Assembly: GCA_016218925.1 (NCBI GenBank)
Contig: JACRCR010000089.1
Coordinates: forward strand, 1 to 44,452
DNA length: 44,452 nucleotides
Source: Deltaproteobacteria bacterium
GTDB taxonomy: Bacteria > Desulfobacterota > Binatia > UBA1149 > CAITLU01
Reading direction: 5' to 3'
Part shown: positions 26,377 to 35,040 of the stretch, piece after piece
How positions within the stretch are numbered: the stretch's first letter is position 1
Layout of the letters: each line of letters begins with the position of its first letter
The notes under the pieces: model-generated
Seen by the model: the letters and a program-made list of their open reading frames with translations, nothing else
Told to the model about the DNA's origin: nothing
Databases searched by the model: none
Program-made: the position numbers and the translations under genes

Positions 26377-27434
26377 CCTTTCTTGGGGTCTAGCCCAGAG
26401 GGATTCATCCCGCCGCCGTCGGTCCCGACTCGTTCAGGAAGATCGACATCGTCGTATTCCATGCCGGAAAGCAGCCAATCCATGTGAATCTGACACACCA
26501 CAGGAACGAGCCGGCGACGCGATGGACCAAAGGCAAATTCCAGAAGATCTTTGGCAAGCCACGCCCACATCACGACATTCAAGCTTCGAAGAAAGGTCTT
26601 CATCGACTGGGTCGCCGACTTCATGAGAATTCGGGTCCCCAATCTTCGATTGAGGAACCCTGCCGCCTTGACTGTTTGGATGTACGTTTCAAAACCCTGG
26701 CGCATGAGCCTCTTCAGCAGCCCACTCACCAGAATCTTTCCCCCGAAGTTCCCGAAACCGGAGGTCCGGAGTTCGTTTCCCCACGCGGGATTAGCAGTCA
26801 TGAACTCTTCAGTCCGCTCCTTCTCTTCGGCCGGCAACTCTGCCCACGCTTTCATCGCCACCCACTCGGTTATCGCCGCCTCATAACGCTCTTCGCGATG
26901 GAACTGGGTCTCGGGAATCGTTGCGTTGAACACCGGGGTAACAGAGACGAAGGGGACGTCACAACAGGTTGGCGAGGGCCCAAAGTTCGCCCAGTAGCGC
27001 CAATTCTGGCAGCGCGGGCACATCCCCTTGAGCGCGTCGCTCGGATCTCGCCCCCGAAGTACGGGCGGGGGGACCGTGATGGAGAACTCAGTTGTGATGC
27101 TCTCGAGCACCTCAAACCACGTGTAGTTCGATGTGAACGGGTTCAGTGTCCGCCATGCTGTGTGGGCACGGGCTTGAATACCCGTCAGGTCAGCACCGAT
27201 GAGAATCGCTGCTTCTGCGGTTTCCCTCATTTCTTCCACTATCGCCGCCGCCGAGATCGTTTCCTCGCCCCCGATCAGGACGATCGCCGCCGTATCTCGC
27301 CACCCGGTTTCCAGATCCATCTTGAGGAGATCGGCGATGACGCGACGATCCACCGAGGCCATATCGGCAAGAGCAGCGAAGGGTCTCGACATGCGTTCAC
27401 GTTCCGCCCACCGATCGAAGATTCCGGAATCCAT
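26373..27434 (-). CDS. unknown operon protein with Cys motif
   Basis: 353 aa, not recognised. Visible traits: an N-terminal segment with IVLIGGEETISAAAIVEEMRETAE (48-74) that resembles a membrane-free TIR- or Rossmann-like strand-helix unit. A probable metal site follows at C139-x2-C142 and C157-C158 (CPRCQNWRYW...PTCC). A basic central helical part comes next, then a hydrophobic stretch near 295-312 (VVMWAWLAKDLLEFAF) that might touch membrane. Starts 5 nt after the DUF499 stop, with its ribosome site GGAGTAA formed by that stop, and overlaps the hydrolase start. It may be a specificity or sensor component; this is inference from position only. Confidence 0.8.
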   Translation of the reverse strand: MDSGIFDRWAERERMSRPFAALADMASVDRRVIADLLKMDLETGWRDTAAIVLIGGEETISAAAIVEEMRETAEAAILIGADLTGIQARAHTAWRTLNPFTSNYTWFEVLESITTEFSITVPPPVLRGRDPSDALKGMCPRCQNWRYWANFGPSPTCCDVPFVSVTPVFNATIPETQFHREERYEAAITEWVAMKAWAELPAEEKERTEEFMTANPAWGNELRTSGFGNFGGKILVSGLLKRLMRQGFETYIQTVKAAGFLNRRLGTRILMKSATQSMKTFLRSLNVVMWAWLAKDLLEFAFGPSRRRLVPVVCQIHMDWLLSGMEYDDVDLPERVGTDGGGMNPSGLDPKKG

Positions 27435-27439
27435 CGCGG

Positions 27440-30400
27440 TTACTCCTTCTCAAACCCCTGGCTCGAGAACTTCAACGTCCGGCTGTTCTCGGTGACCGTC
27501 CTCACCACGGTGTCCGGCGCACCGACCGGCAGAACGGCCTCGATCTCAAGGGTAACGCGGACGTCGGATCCAACGAGCGCCGCGAGGTGGGCGATCACCT
27601 CATCGGCGATGCGGCTGGCGTCACGACCGACCCGGTTCGGGTCCAGAGTCACGGTACCGTGGAACCGCCGAGGAGCGGCGTCGGCCGGCGCCGCTGTGGG
27701 AGGTACAGGCGTAACGCCCCCTGGCGTAACGGGCACGGCACCCTGTCCACTCGAACCTCCGGCCCCACCGGCGCCTGTCCCCGGCTGCACGGCGGCCGCC
27801 GCTTCTGCGTCGATCTGCATCCGCGCGACACCCGGCCGCACGAGAAGTCCCGGACTCTCGGGCGTCACGCTTACCATCCTGCCGCCGCGCAGTCCCCGGT
27901 AACGACCGGCGACCTCGTCGCGGCTCTCAGCGTACGCGAAGGTGTCCGAGGCCCAGGTCAGCAGTTCCACCCCATCCTGTATCGCGTGCGCCAGCACCTC
28001 GGGGCCGGCCAGGCGGGGCAGGTAGGTGTAGCGTCCGAAGTGATCCACAAGCTGACGGACGGCGACGTCGTCACCGGACCACAACGGCACCTCGTCGAGG
28101 TACTTGCGCAAGATCGTCGCGCCGAGGCTGGTCAGGAGCAGTTCGTCGTTGCGCAGCTTCTTGCTGACACGCACCGCGAGCGCCTCACTGCCGGTAAGTC
28201 GGATGGCGTCCCACTCAACCGGTGCCGACGCCGACTTCTGCTCGGGGACCAGCACCCACTGGTAGGTCTCGGGCAGGCGCGCGACGACGGCCCCCTCCGC
28301 AGCCTGCTTCTGGGTTTCGGCCTGGCGAACCTGGTGCGGGTCGAGGTTGAGCACCTCCTTCTCGGCCAGGATCGACGACCACGCCAGGTACTTGCGGAGG
28401 GCCTCGTCGAGGTCCTGCAGGCGTATCCGGTCGGCGGCGAGGAAGACCAGCGTGTTGCGGTAAAGGCGCGGCGTGTTGCCACGCGATTCCAGGATTGCCT
28501 TGGCGGCCGCCTCGGCGGCATTCCCGTCTTCCTTTGAGTACGGATGCTCGGCGGGTAGTACGACCAACCGCGCGTCCAGATCGTCCGGCACGTCCCCGCC
28601 GGTGCGCGGCAGCGGGTGAATGCGCGAGAAGTCGCCGGTCTTCTTGAGATCAGCGCGCACGCGCACATCGAGTTCGTGCGCAACCTTGTCCGGGTCGCGC
28701 TTGAGTTGTTCGGCGCGGTCCTCGGCGAGTTTGGTCACCGTCGGTTGTGTGGCGTACCAGGCACGAGGACCGTCCTGGTACAGGTAGGTCGCCGAGGCCG
28801 CCAAGCGGCGCAGCGCATCCCCGAAAACCGCCGGCGACTCCCCTGGCATTACGCACCCGAGGTTCACGCGGCGATCCTCGAGTCCGCGGTGCGCCGCAGC
28901 CGCAGTCGGCGCCGACCCGAGGTAGATGGTGCGGGCGACTCGTCGTGTCGCGTGCAGCTTGCCCAGGTTGGGCACGTCGCTGTCGATCTTCAGCGGGAGC
29001 GAGTTGGGACCGTCCACGTCCTTCTCAATGATCGGAGCCCAGTTGTCCGACAGATAACGCGTGAGTTCCGACTGCACACGACCGTCGTCGATTGGAATCG
29101 TAGACGGCAGGATCAGCGGGTTGCGGTCGCCCTTCTCCCACAGGCTGTGGATCACCGCGGCCATCAACCGCAGCACGCCGCGGGTGCGCTGAAACTTCAC
29201 CAGCGTGGACCAGTCCGTGTAGAGCCGGTCGAAGATCTCGGGATGAATCGGGTACGCGGCCTGGATGCGCTTCTCGTAGTCGGTGCCCCGGCACTCCGGC
29301 GGGAACTCGGCCGACTGCGTTCGGTACAGCTCCGCGAAGGCACGGGCCGTGACGTCCCTGTCCTTGTAGAGGCTGCCGGGAATCGGCTCGAACAGCCGGC
29401 GCCGGACGATCTCGAAACCTTCCTCGGCGGTCGCCGGTCTCCACGAGGATTCGACACGACCGACGACGTTGCGAAGCCGGTCGAGGGCCTCGCGTCCGCG
29501 GATACCGCCGACTTCGACATCGTCGGCCTGGATGTGCGGGGATCCGGCGGTGTCCGAAGCCGGTAGCGACACGACCAGCAGGCAGTTCTTCGCAAGCTTC
29601 GCGGACTCGGTGACGGCCTGCGCGAACGTGAACATCGTCTCGAAGCTGCCGGCGGGCAGGTCGCTCTCGTCGTGGAGCTGGCGCGCATAGGCCACCCACT
29701 CGTCCACCAGAATCAGGCAGGGGCCGTACTCGACAAAGAGTTCCCGAAGCGCATCGCCGGGGCTCGTCGCGCTCTCGTCATCCTTTGCGATGCGAGCGAA
29801 CGCCTTCTTACCGCCGAGCTGCCAGGCCATCTCGCCCCAGAGCGTCCGCACTACGGTGCCGTCGGGTTTCGTGACCGGGTTGCCGGGGGAGATTCTGTTG
29901 CCGACCAGAACGACCCGATTCGCGGTGGGAAGCGACTTTACGCCCGCTTCCGCCAGCACCGAGTCCATCCCGGCCAGATCGCTCGGGTTCACGCCGGAAA
30001 ACATGTGGTAGAGCGCGAGCATCGAGTGGGTCTTGCCACCACCGAAGTTGGTCTGAAGCTGTACGACCGGATCACCGCCCTTTCCGACCAATCGCTGCGC
30101 ACCGCCAATGAGCAGCCGTTTCAGGCTGTCGGTCAGGAAGGTCCGGCGGAAAAACTCGGCGGGTTTGCGGTACTCATCGCTGCCCTCACCGAGGTGTACC
30201 TGCCAGAGATCGGCGGCGAACTCCGCCTGCTGGTACCGACCGCTCGCGACATCAGCGTGGGGCGTGACGACTTCTCGCCACGGTTTCAGGGCGCCGGTCG
30301 CGCCCGCCTCGATCAGCGATCCACCGACCTTCTTCTTTTCGTTGCGCAGTTGCTGATCGAAGATCTCGCGGCGCAGTTCCATCTTCATCTTGCCGACGTC

Positions 30401-30790
30401 GTCGGCCTGCGGGGCCGACACGGCGGTCAAGAGACGCGACATCGAGTCGAGAGCCCGGTCGGCGTCGTCGCTGGAAAATGCCGCCTGGTGGGCCCATCGG
30501 TTTCGAACATCCCTCAGCTCGGACACAAGTGTGCGCTCCGACTGCCCGAGCGTTCGGCGGAACACGCCGTTCCACTGGTTCCATAGAACAGCGAGCAAGG
30601 AGGCGGCGTCCCAGCGCAGCGCGTCGGGGTCCTCGAACATCTTGAGCTGGTTCTCGGCGACCGACTGGCGAACGACGTCGAGCCAGCCCTGGGCGTCGCG
30701 GTTCTTGAGTTCGCGTTCTACAAACGGATGCAGGCCGTCCTTGAGCAGTTCGAGGGCCTTGCCGACGCGTTCCTGGTTCGTGAGAGCCAT
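27440..30790 (-). CDS. Swt1-HEPN/DUF499 ATPase of helicase-methylase-ATPase system
   Basis: 1116 aa. Residues 1-125 are a Swt1-type HEPN domain with R96-N-R-W-A-H101, the R-x4-H ribonuclease motif. Next is the DUF499 P-loop ATPase: Walker A NFGGGKTHS (248-256) and Walker B LILVDE (359-364), with large helical extensions. The last 160 residues hold a Gly/Pro-rich linker and a small alpha/beta domain (LDPNRVGRDASRIADEVIAHL). DUF499 proteins occur next to DUF1156 methylases in anti-phage loci. Here the methylase stop is 3 nt upstream. ATP-driven DNA or protein remodelling is likely; the HEPN part could be an RNase effector. The protein is complete and both active motifs are intact. Confidence 0.93.
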   Translation of the reverse strand: MALTNQERVGKALELLKDGLHPFVERELKNRDAQGWLDVVRQSVAENQLKMFEDPDALRWDAASLLAVLWNQWNGVFRRTLGQSERTLVSELRDVRNRWAHQAAFSSDDADRALDSMSRLLTAVSAPQADDVGKMKMELRREIFDQQLRNEKKKVGGSLIEAGATGALKPWREVVTPHADVASGRYQQAEFAADLWQVHLGEGSDEYRKPAEFFRRTFLTDSLKRLLIGGAQRLVGKGGDPVVQLQTNFGGGKTHSMLALYHMFSGVNPSDLAGMDSVLAEAGVKSLPTANRVVLVGNRISPGNPVTKPDGTVVRTLWGEMAWQLGGKKAFARIAKDDESATSPGDALRELFVEYGPCLILVDEWVAYARQLHDESDLPAGSFETMFTFAQAVTESAKLAKNCLLVVSLPASDTAGSPHIQADDVEVGGIRGREALDRLRNVVGRVESSWRPATAEEGFEIVRRRLFEPIPGSLYKDRDVTARAFAELYRTQSAEFPPECRGTDYEKRIQAAYPIHPEIFDRLYTDWSTLVKFQRTRGVLRLMAAVIHSLWEKGDRNPLILPSTIPIDDGRVQSELTRYLSDNWAPIIEKDVDGPNSLPLKIDSDVPNLGKLHATRRVARTIYLGSAPTAAAAHRGLEDRRVNLGCVMPGESPAVFGDALRRLAASATYLYQDGPRAWYATQPTVTKLAEDRAEQLKRDPDKVAHELDVRVRADLKKTGDFSRIHPLPRTGGDVPDDLDARLVVLPAEHPYSKEDGNAAEAAAKAILESRGNTPRLYRNTLVFLAADRIRLQDLDEALRKYLAWSSILAEKEVLNLDPHQVRQAETQKQAAEGAVVARLPETYQWVLVPEQKSASAPVEWDAIRLTGSEALAVRVSKKLRNDELLLTSLGATILRKYLDEVPLWSGDDVAVRQLVDHFGRYTYLPRLAGPEVLAHAIQDGVELLTWASDTFAYAESRDEVAGRYRGLRGGRMVSVTPESPGLLVRPGVARMQIDAEAAAAVQPGTGAGGAGGSSGQGAVPVTPGGVTPVPPTAAPADAAPRRFHGTVTLDPNRVGRDASRIADEVIAHLAALVGSDVRVTLEIEAVLPVGAPDTVVRTVTENSRTLKFSSQGFEKE

Positions 30791-30793
30791 CGC

Positions 30794-33736
30794 CTACTCC
30801 TCGGTGTCGCCGAACATCTCGGATTGAACCGGGCGCGCGCTACCACCTTCGCGGGCAAGCCTGGTGATCTCTGGGAAACTCTGGACGAGGCCGTTGTAGG
30901 CAAGCGCTTCGGCCGTACGCTTCTTGCGTTCGCAGAGGGTGTAGAGGCGGTAGCAGAGTTCGCGAGCGGTTTCGGCCTTGCTCCCGAGCTTCGCGACCAG
31001 CACGGCCGCCGCAGTCTCACTACCCGATTCCAGAACCCGGATTAGATGATGGACTATCTCCCACGTCGTCAGGCGCGAGTCGGTCGTCGGGTCCCAGTCC
31101 GCGGGCAGTTCGCTCGGTTTCAAGAGCCGCACTTTACCGCGTTTCGATTCGAGGATGCCGGCCTCGACCATGCCGGCGACGCTGGTGTTCTTCGACTTGG
31201 AGAGCTGCTCGGCCACGCCGTACTCACCCTCGGCGAAGCCCTGCTGCTCAAACCAGGTCAATGCCCAGCGGCTGTCGGCATCGAAGTCGCCCTCTTGTTC
31301 GGCCAGCGCCTCATCGAGGGTCTGGTTGATTAGCGCCAGCGCCTCGCGCACGGAGAGCGAGTTGCCCTCGGCATCGAGGACCTTGGAGTAGCGGGTGTAG
31401 ACCGCCATGCCCGGGCCGATAGCCGCCTGCGCCAAATCCACCGGCGCGATGTTGCCGCGCTGGAGGTGGGCGAGCGCCACGGGTAGCTCGACCTTCAGCG
31501 CGGTGACGAACTCGCGGCGCGTGGCGGTGGGCGCAGCGGCGGCACGCGGGCGACAGACGAGGATAATGCTAGAGGCGAGCGCGTTGGAACCGACCCCGAT
31601 GGACCGCGCACCGCGCTCCGTCCGGATCGGCCAGGTGCCCGTGATGGTGAAGCCGGCGCGGATCACCGCTTCTAGAAACGTGTCCCATCCGGTACTCGAC
31701 GTACCGCTCTCTCCATCGCTCTCGGTCTCCGCCTGCTTGAAGGCGTAGTAGATGGTAACAGGAAAGCCCGGGTGCGCTTGCTCGACGAGGCGGTGCATCG
31801 CCTGCGTCATTCCGTCGAGGAAAAAAGCCTCCGCCTTCTCCTTGCTTCCGTGGCGGTAGGGCGTGGCAACCAACTCCTCAGCTTTTGGCACCGCGAGCGT
31901 GGAGAAGATGTCGGGCAAGATCGTCTTCAGCGAGCGTCGCAGCCAGACGTAGAAGAAATCAGATAGGTCCGCGTACCCTATGTTGTCGTAATACGGCGGA
32001 TCGGTCGAGACTATGCGTCCAGCAACGTCCCGGTTCGTGGCGACCGCATCCGCCTGTCTCGAAGTTCCAGGCGAAGCGACAACCGGTAGATAGTCTAGCG
32101 GAACGGTAAGAGTTCGTAGTACAGTGTCGATGCTTCCGGAGGATTCGCTAAAGAAATTGACCTCGGCGAAATCCCAGGTCATTTGTAGTGCTTGCCGCGC
32201 AAAGGTCGAACGCACCGTAGCAACGGCTGCTGATCGTCCCGAAGCCGTTCGCGAAGAAACAGGACCTGCGTTCCAAGTACAAATCGTCGATCCCTTGTCG
32301 GCTAGCTTGCTGACAAGGAACCCGAGGTATGTGGCCACTGCATCTGCGTAAGCTGCCGCGCCCTCGGCAGTGGCGGCGAGGGAGCCTTGGTTGTCGGGCA
32401 CGCCCGCGCCACGCGCGTCGCGCTTTACCCGCTCGCGCGCCTCGATTACTAGGTCGGCGAAAGTCGTGAGGGACACGAGCTGGCGGGGAGTGAAGAGGTC
32501 GCCGTAGTTGTCGAGCCCGTAGTTCGAAACGTTGACGCGACACTTTCCGTGCAGCAGCGTTTCCGGCTTCCACTCCGGATTCGCTTCTTGTGCCACCGCC
32601 TCCATTTCCGCCGTCGGAGCGAGATAGACCCGCCCGCGATCACCGTCGGCGACTGTGCTCATTAATCGTACGCCCATACGCCCGGCCTTGGCCTCGGTCC
32701 GGATGTGCTCGTACGTGACTGGTACGCCGGACATCAGACAGCGGAAAGCTGCGCGCTTGCCAGCGGTCGTGCCGAGCGTCGTCCCCTCCGCATTCTTCGG
32801 CTTCCCCACTTTGACCGTGAAGCGATAGCCACTGTTCTCTATGACCGGCTCGACGTAGGCTTCCTTCTCCGACATTGGCGACAGCATGAAGCTCGAGGCG
32901 AGCGGCACGTCCACGTGGGCAAACGCCGGGTTCGGGCTCTTCACCGTGCGCGCCCAGAGCCACGCAATCACCGTGAGCTTCTGGCCCAGGTACTGATTCA
33001 GATCCGGTCGCTCCTTCGCCATCTCGGCCGTGATCTCGACCTTCGGATAGAGGTAACCGACACGCTTCTCGGCTTCGTCGCGCATCCACCGACCGTAGTA
33101 GCGCACGTCCTCGGCGAGCCCCTGCGCGCCCCTCCACTCCCGGGCGATGAGCGACCTGTCCCTGCGCGCGTCGGGGTTCACCGGCGGCTTGCCAGCAAAC
33201 GTCGGCGGGATCTCGATCATCGCCTTGTTGATCAGCACTGCCACCGGGTTCAGATCGCTGGCGTAACTCTCGAGTCCGAGCCGCTGCGCCTCCAGTGGCA
33301 GCGCACCGCCGCCGGCGAACGGGTCGTGGAAACCCGGGAGCTTGTTTCGGTCGAACAATTCCTTGGCGCGCGGATGGTCGGCGTTCTCCGCGCAGGTGTA
33401 TCGCCAACTCTGCCAGATCTCGTCGCGCGCCTGCTGCAGCACCCTCTCGTTGGTGGTGCTCTCCCACAGCACAAGCTCTTCGATGATCCAGAACAGCCGT
33501 TGGCGCTCTTTCTCCTGCTTCTTCTCGGTCGGAAACAGATCCGGGTGCGCCGACGGGTCATCCACCATCTGCGCGAAGATCACCGCCCGCGCGGCCGCCA
33601 GCGGCCGCCGTGCCCACCACAAGTGCAGCGTGCTCGGGTGTCCGTGGCGGATCGACTTCTCCCGCGCCGAGGCCTTGTTGATGGCCTCGAGCGGCAGCGC
33701 GACTTCGATCAATTTCCTGCGCTGCGGGACGTTCAC
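30794..33736 (-). CDS. DUF1156 DNA methyltransferase
   Basis: 980 aa, beginning with GTG at 33736 and overlapping the DUF1828 stop by GTGA. The N-terminal DUF1156 region (KLIEVALPLEAINKASAREK, HPSTLHLWWARRPLAAARA) leads into the AdoMet pocket motif DPFAGGG (138-144). The catalytic motif DPPYYDN lies at 579-585, after a 430-residue insert that probably holds target recognition. FxGxG first and DPPY second, with a long gap, suits an N6-adenine or N4-cytosine methylase of alpha-like order. It would mark host DNA as self, protecting it from the operon's helicase and nucleases. It is followed 3 nt later by the DUF499 ATPase. Confidence 0.95.
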   Translation of the reverse strand: MNVPQRRKLIEVALPLEAINKASAREKSIRHGHPSTLHLWWARRPLAAARAVIFAQMVDDPSAHPDLFPTEKKQEKERQRLFWIIEELVLWESTTNERVLQQARDEIWQSWRYTCAENADHPRAKELFDRNKLPGFHDPFAGGGALPLEAQRLGLESYASDLNPVAVLINKAMIEIPPTFAGKPPVNPDARRDRSLIAREWRGAQGLAEDVRYYGRWMRDEAEKRVGYLYPKVEITAEMAKERPDLNQYLGQKLTVIAWLWARTVKSPNPAFAHVDVPLASSFMLSPMSEKEAYVEPVIENSGYRFTVKVGKPKNAEGTTLGTTAGKRAAFRCLMSGVPVTYEHIRTEAKAGRMGVRLMSTVADGDRGRVYLAPTAEMEAVAQEANPEWKPETLLHGKCRVNVSNYGLDNYGDLFTPRQLVSLTTFADLVIEARERVKRDARGAGVPDNQGSLAATAEGAAAYADAVATYLGFLVSKLADKGSTICTWNAGPVSSRTASGRSAAVATVRSTFARQALQMTWDFAEVNFFSESSGSIDTVLRTLTVPLDYLPVVASPGTSRQADAVATNRDVAGRIVSTDPPYYDNIGYADLSDFFYVWLRRSLKTILPDIFSTLAVPKAEELVATPYRHGSKEKAEAFFLDGMTQAMHRLVEQAHPGFPVTIYYAFKQAETESDGESGTSSTGWDTFLEAVIRAGFTITGTWPIRTERGARSIGVGSNALASSIILVCRPRAAAAPTATRREFVTALKVELPVALAHLQRGNIAPVDLAQAAIGPGMAVYTRYSKVLDAEGNSLSVREALALINQTLDEALAEQEGDFDADSRWALTWFEQQGFAEGEYGVAEQLSKSKNTSVAGMVEAGILESKRGKVRLLKPSELPADWDPTTDSRLTTWEIVHHLIRVLESGSETAAAVLVAKLGSKAETARELCYRLYTLCERKKRTAEALAYNGLVQSFPEITRLAREGGSARPVQSEMFGDTEE

Positions 33737-34521
33737 AACCGCAGCGCTTCCTGGACGTACAGAGCGATACGGTCCCTGTTCGCTCCGAGACTGCTGAACT
33801 GTTTCTCACACATATCGCTGAAGCGGGCCAATACTTTACGATTCACTTCTTCCTGGTCCTCGAATATTGCGACAGAGCGGTGCGGAACGTTCCATCTTTC
33901 GAGCTGAAGTAGCGAAATCGTGGCGTCCCGGACTCGGTCGTCGCTTGGCAGCGCGTAGACCATGATCGGCTTGGGCAAACCGTTGATGCGGCAGTCCACT
34001 GTGTACTTGGATTCGGGGTCGTGGTCGGGGTCCGACCAGTCGAACACACGCCTATCCGCCGGCACGGTTGCCTCCACAAACGAGCGAAAATCCTCCATGA
34101 AGGTCGACCTGACACGTTCCCGCGAAAGAAAGGTTACATCGCTCACTTTGAGCAGAGCTTGTACGAAGCTGAACAGAGCGTCACCGTATCGTTCCTCCGG
34201 AATCTCGATTCGCAGTTCGCCTTCTTGATCCTCGACACCGAACGCCGAAAGCGCGTTGGCGATGAGTTTTGCGCGATTGCCTCGTTGTAGATCCTTCTCG
34301 TCGAGGTCATACGTCAAGTGCATGTACGTATGGCCTTCGTCGGCAACGATCCAACGATTCCGTTCGCGCTTCACCACGATCGCAAGGTGATCACCATCCT
34401 CGAAGAGAAACGGCGTGAACACCCGATAGCGATCTATCCCTTCCTCTTCCAGCCGAACGGTTTCTCCGACCTTGCGACGGAAGTCTGCCTGTATGGTTTC
34501 GACACGCATATGATGCCTCAT
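33733..34521 (-). CDS. DUF1828/DUF1829 protein
   Basis: 262 aa; ATG at 34521 overlaps the preceding stop (ATGA). Residues about 25-75 (RYRVFTPFLFEDGDHLAIVVKRERNRWIVADEGHTYMHL) match DUF1828. The second half (MEDFRSFVEATVPADRRVFDWSD, then a run ending YALPSDDRVRDATISL) fits the DUF1829 partner domain, a possible nuclease-like fold. Function of the family is unknown, but DUF1828 proteins recur in defence islands. It is translationally coupled to the DUF6978-like protein before and the methylase after, so the trio is probably made in fixed ratio. Confidence 0.82.
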   Translation of the reverse strand: MRHHMRVETIQADFRRKVGETVRLEEEGIDRYRVFTPFLFEDGDHLAIVVKRERNRWIVADEGHTYMHLTYDLDEKDLQRGNRAKLIANALSAFGVEDQEGELRIEIPEERYGDALFSFVQALLKVSDVTFLSRERVRSTFMEDFRSFVEATVPADRRVFDWSDPDHDPESKYTVDCRINGLPKPIMVYALPSDDRVRDATISLLQLERWNVPHRSVAIFEDQEEVNRKVLARFSDMCEKQFSSLGANRDRIALYVQEALRL

Positions 34522-34997
34522 GCCTCGAATAGATCGGGTTGTTGGCTAGCCGGAAGCTGGAATCCACACTCTTCGATCATGCATCGTAGCGCACCCGAGA
34601 AATCCTGATATCGGGTCGTGGGTTCCGCGAAAGTGTCTTCGCGAAACCCCGACCGTTGATATCGTTCCGTCGCTCGGTGCATGTGAAAGGCGTAGAATGT
34701 TTGTCCCTCGATGGCGTTGGTATGCTCGTGACTCCTTCCGTTGTAGCGGCAAAGTCGGAAAGGAGTCGTCGATTGCGGCGGTAGCCACGCCAAGATGACC
34801 GAAAAATCAATAGGGTTAGACAAGGCTTGGCGCAGAATGATCCTAAACTTGTTCCCGTTAACCCCGGCAACGTCTAGTTCCCGCTCACGATGGCCTCGCT
34901 TGGCGCGCGTCTGGGCGCGGCTACGATAGTCGTCCGGCAAAGGCTTCGCTTCAGCGAGAAGTCCCTCAATTTCCACATCGCTCAACGTCATCGGCAT
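34518..34997 (-). CDS. small protein, DUF6978-like
   Basis: 159 aa. The N-terminus is acidic and helical (LSDVEIEGLLAEAKPLPDDY), then basic (RSRAQTRAKRGHRERE). The core (NKFRIILRQALSNPIDFSVILAWLPP, then RLCRYNGRSHEHTN and FYAFHMHRATERYQ) resembles DUF6978, a group of small proteins commonly paired with DUF1828 genes (recollection, not checked). Histidines H90, H92, H104 and H106 could be functional. Ribosome site is weak, 43 nt after the DUF262 stop. Likely a cognate partner of the DUF1828 protein. Confidence 0.65.
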   Translation of the reverse strand: MPMTLSDVEIEGLLAEAKPLPDDYRSRAQTRAKRGHRERELDVAGVNGNKFRIILRQALSNPIDFSVILAWLPPQSTTPFRLCRYNGRSHEHTNAIEGQTFYAFHMHRATERYQRSGFREDTFAEPTTRYQDFSGALRCMIEECGFQLPASQQPDLFEA

Positions 34998-35040
34998 AAT
35001 TCAAGACCCCATTTCGGAGCCCATGCACCATTCTTCCGCA

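Noticed and set aside
26484-27902. 472-codon plus-strand frame across the Cys-motif and DUF499 genes
   Set aside because: Crosses a gene boundary on the opposite strand, without protein-like motifs.
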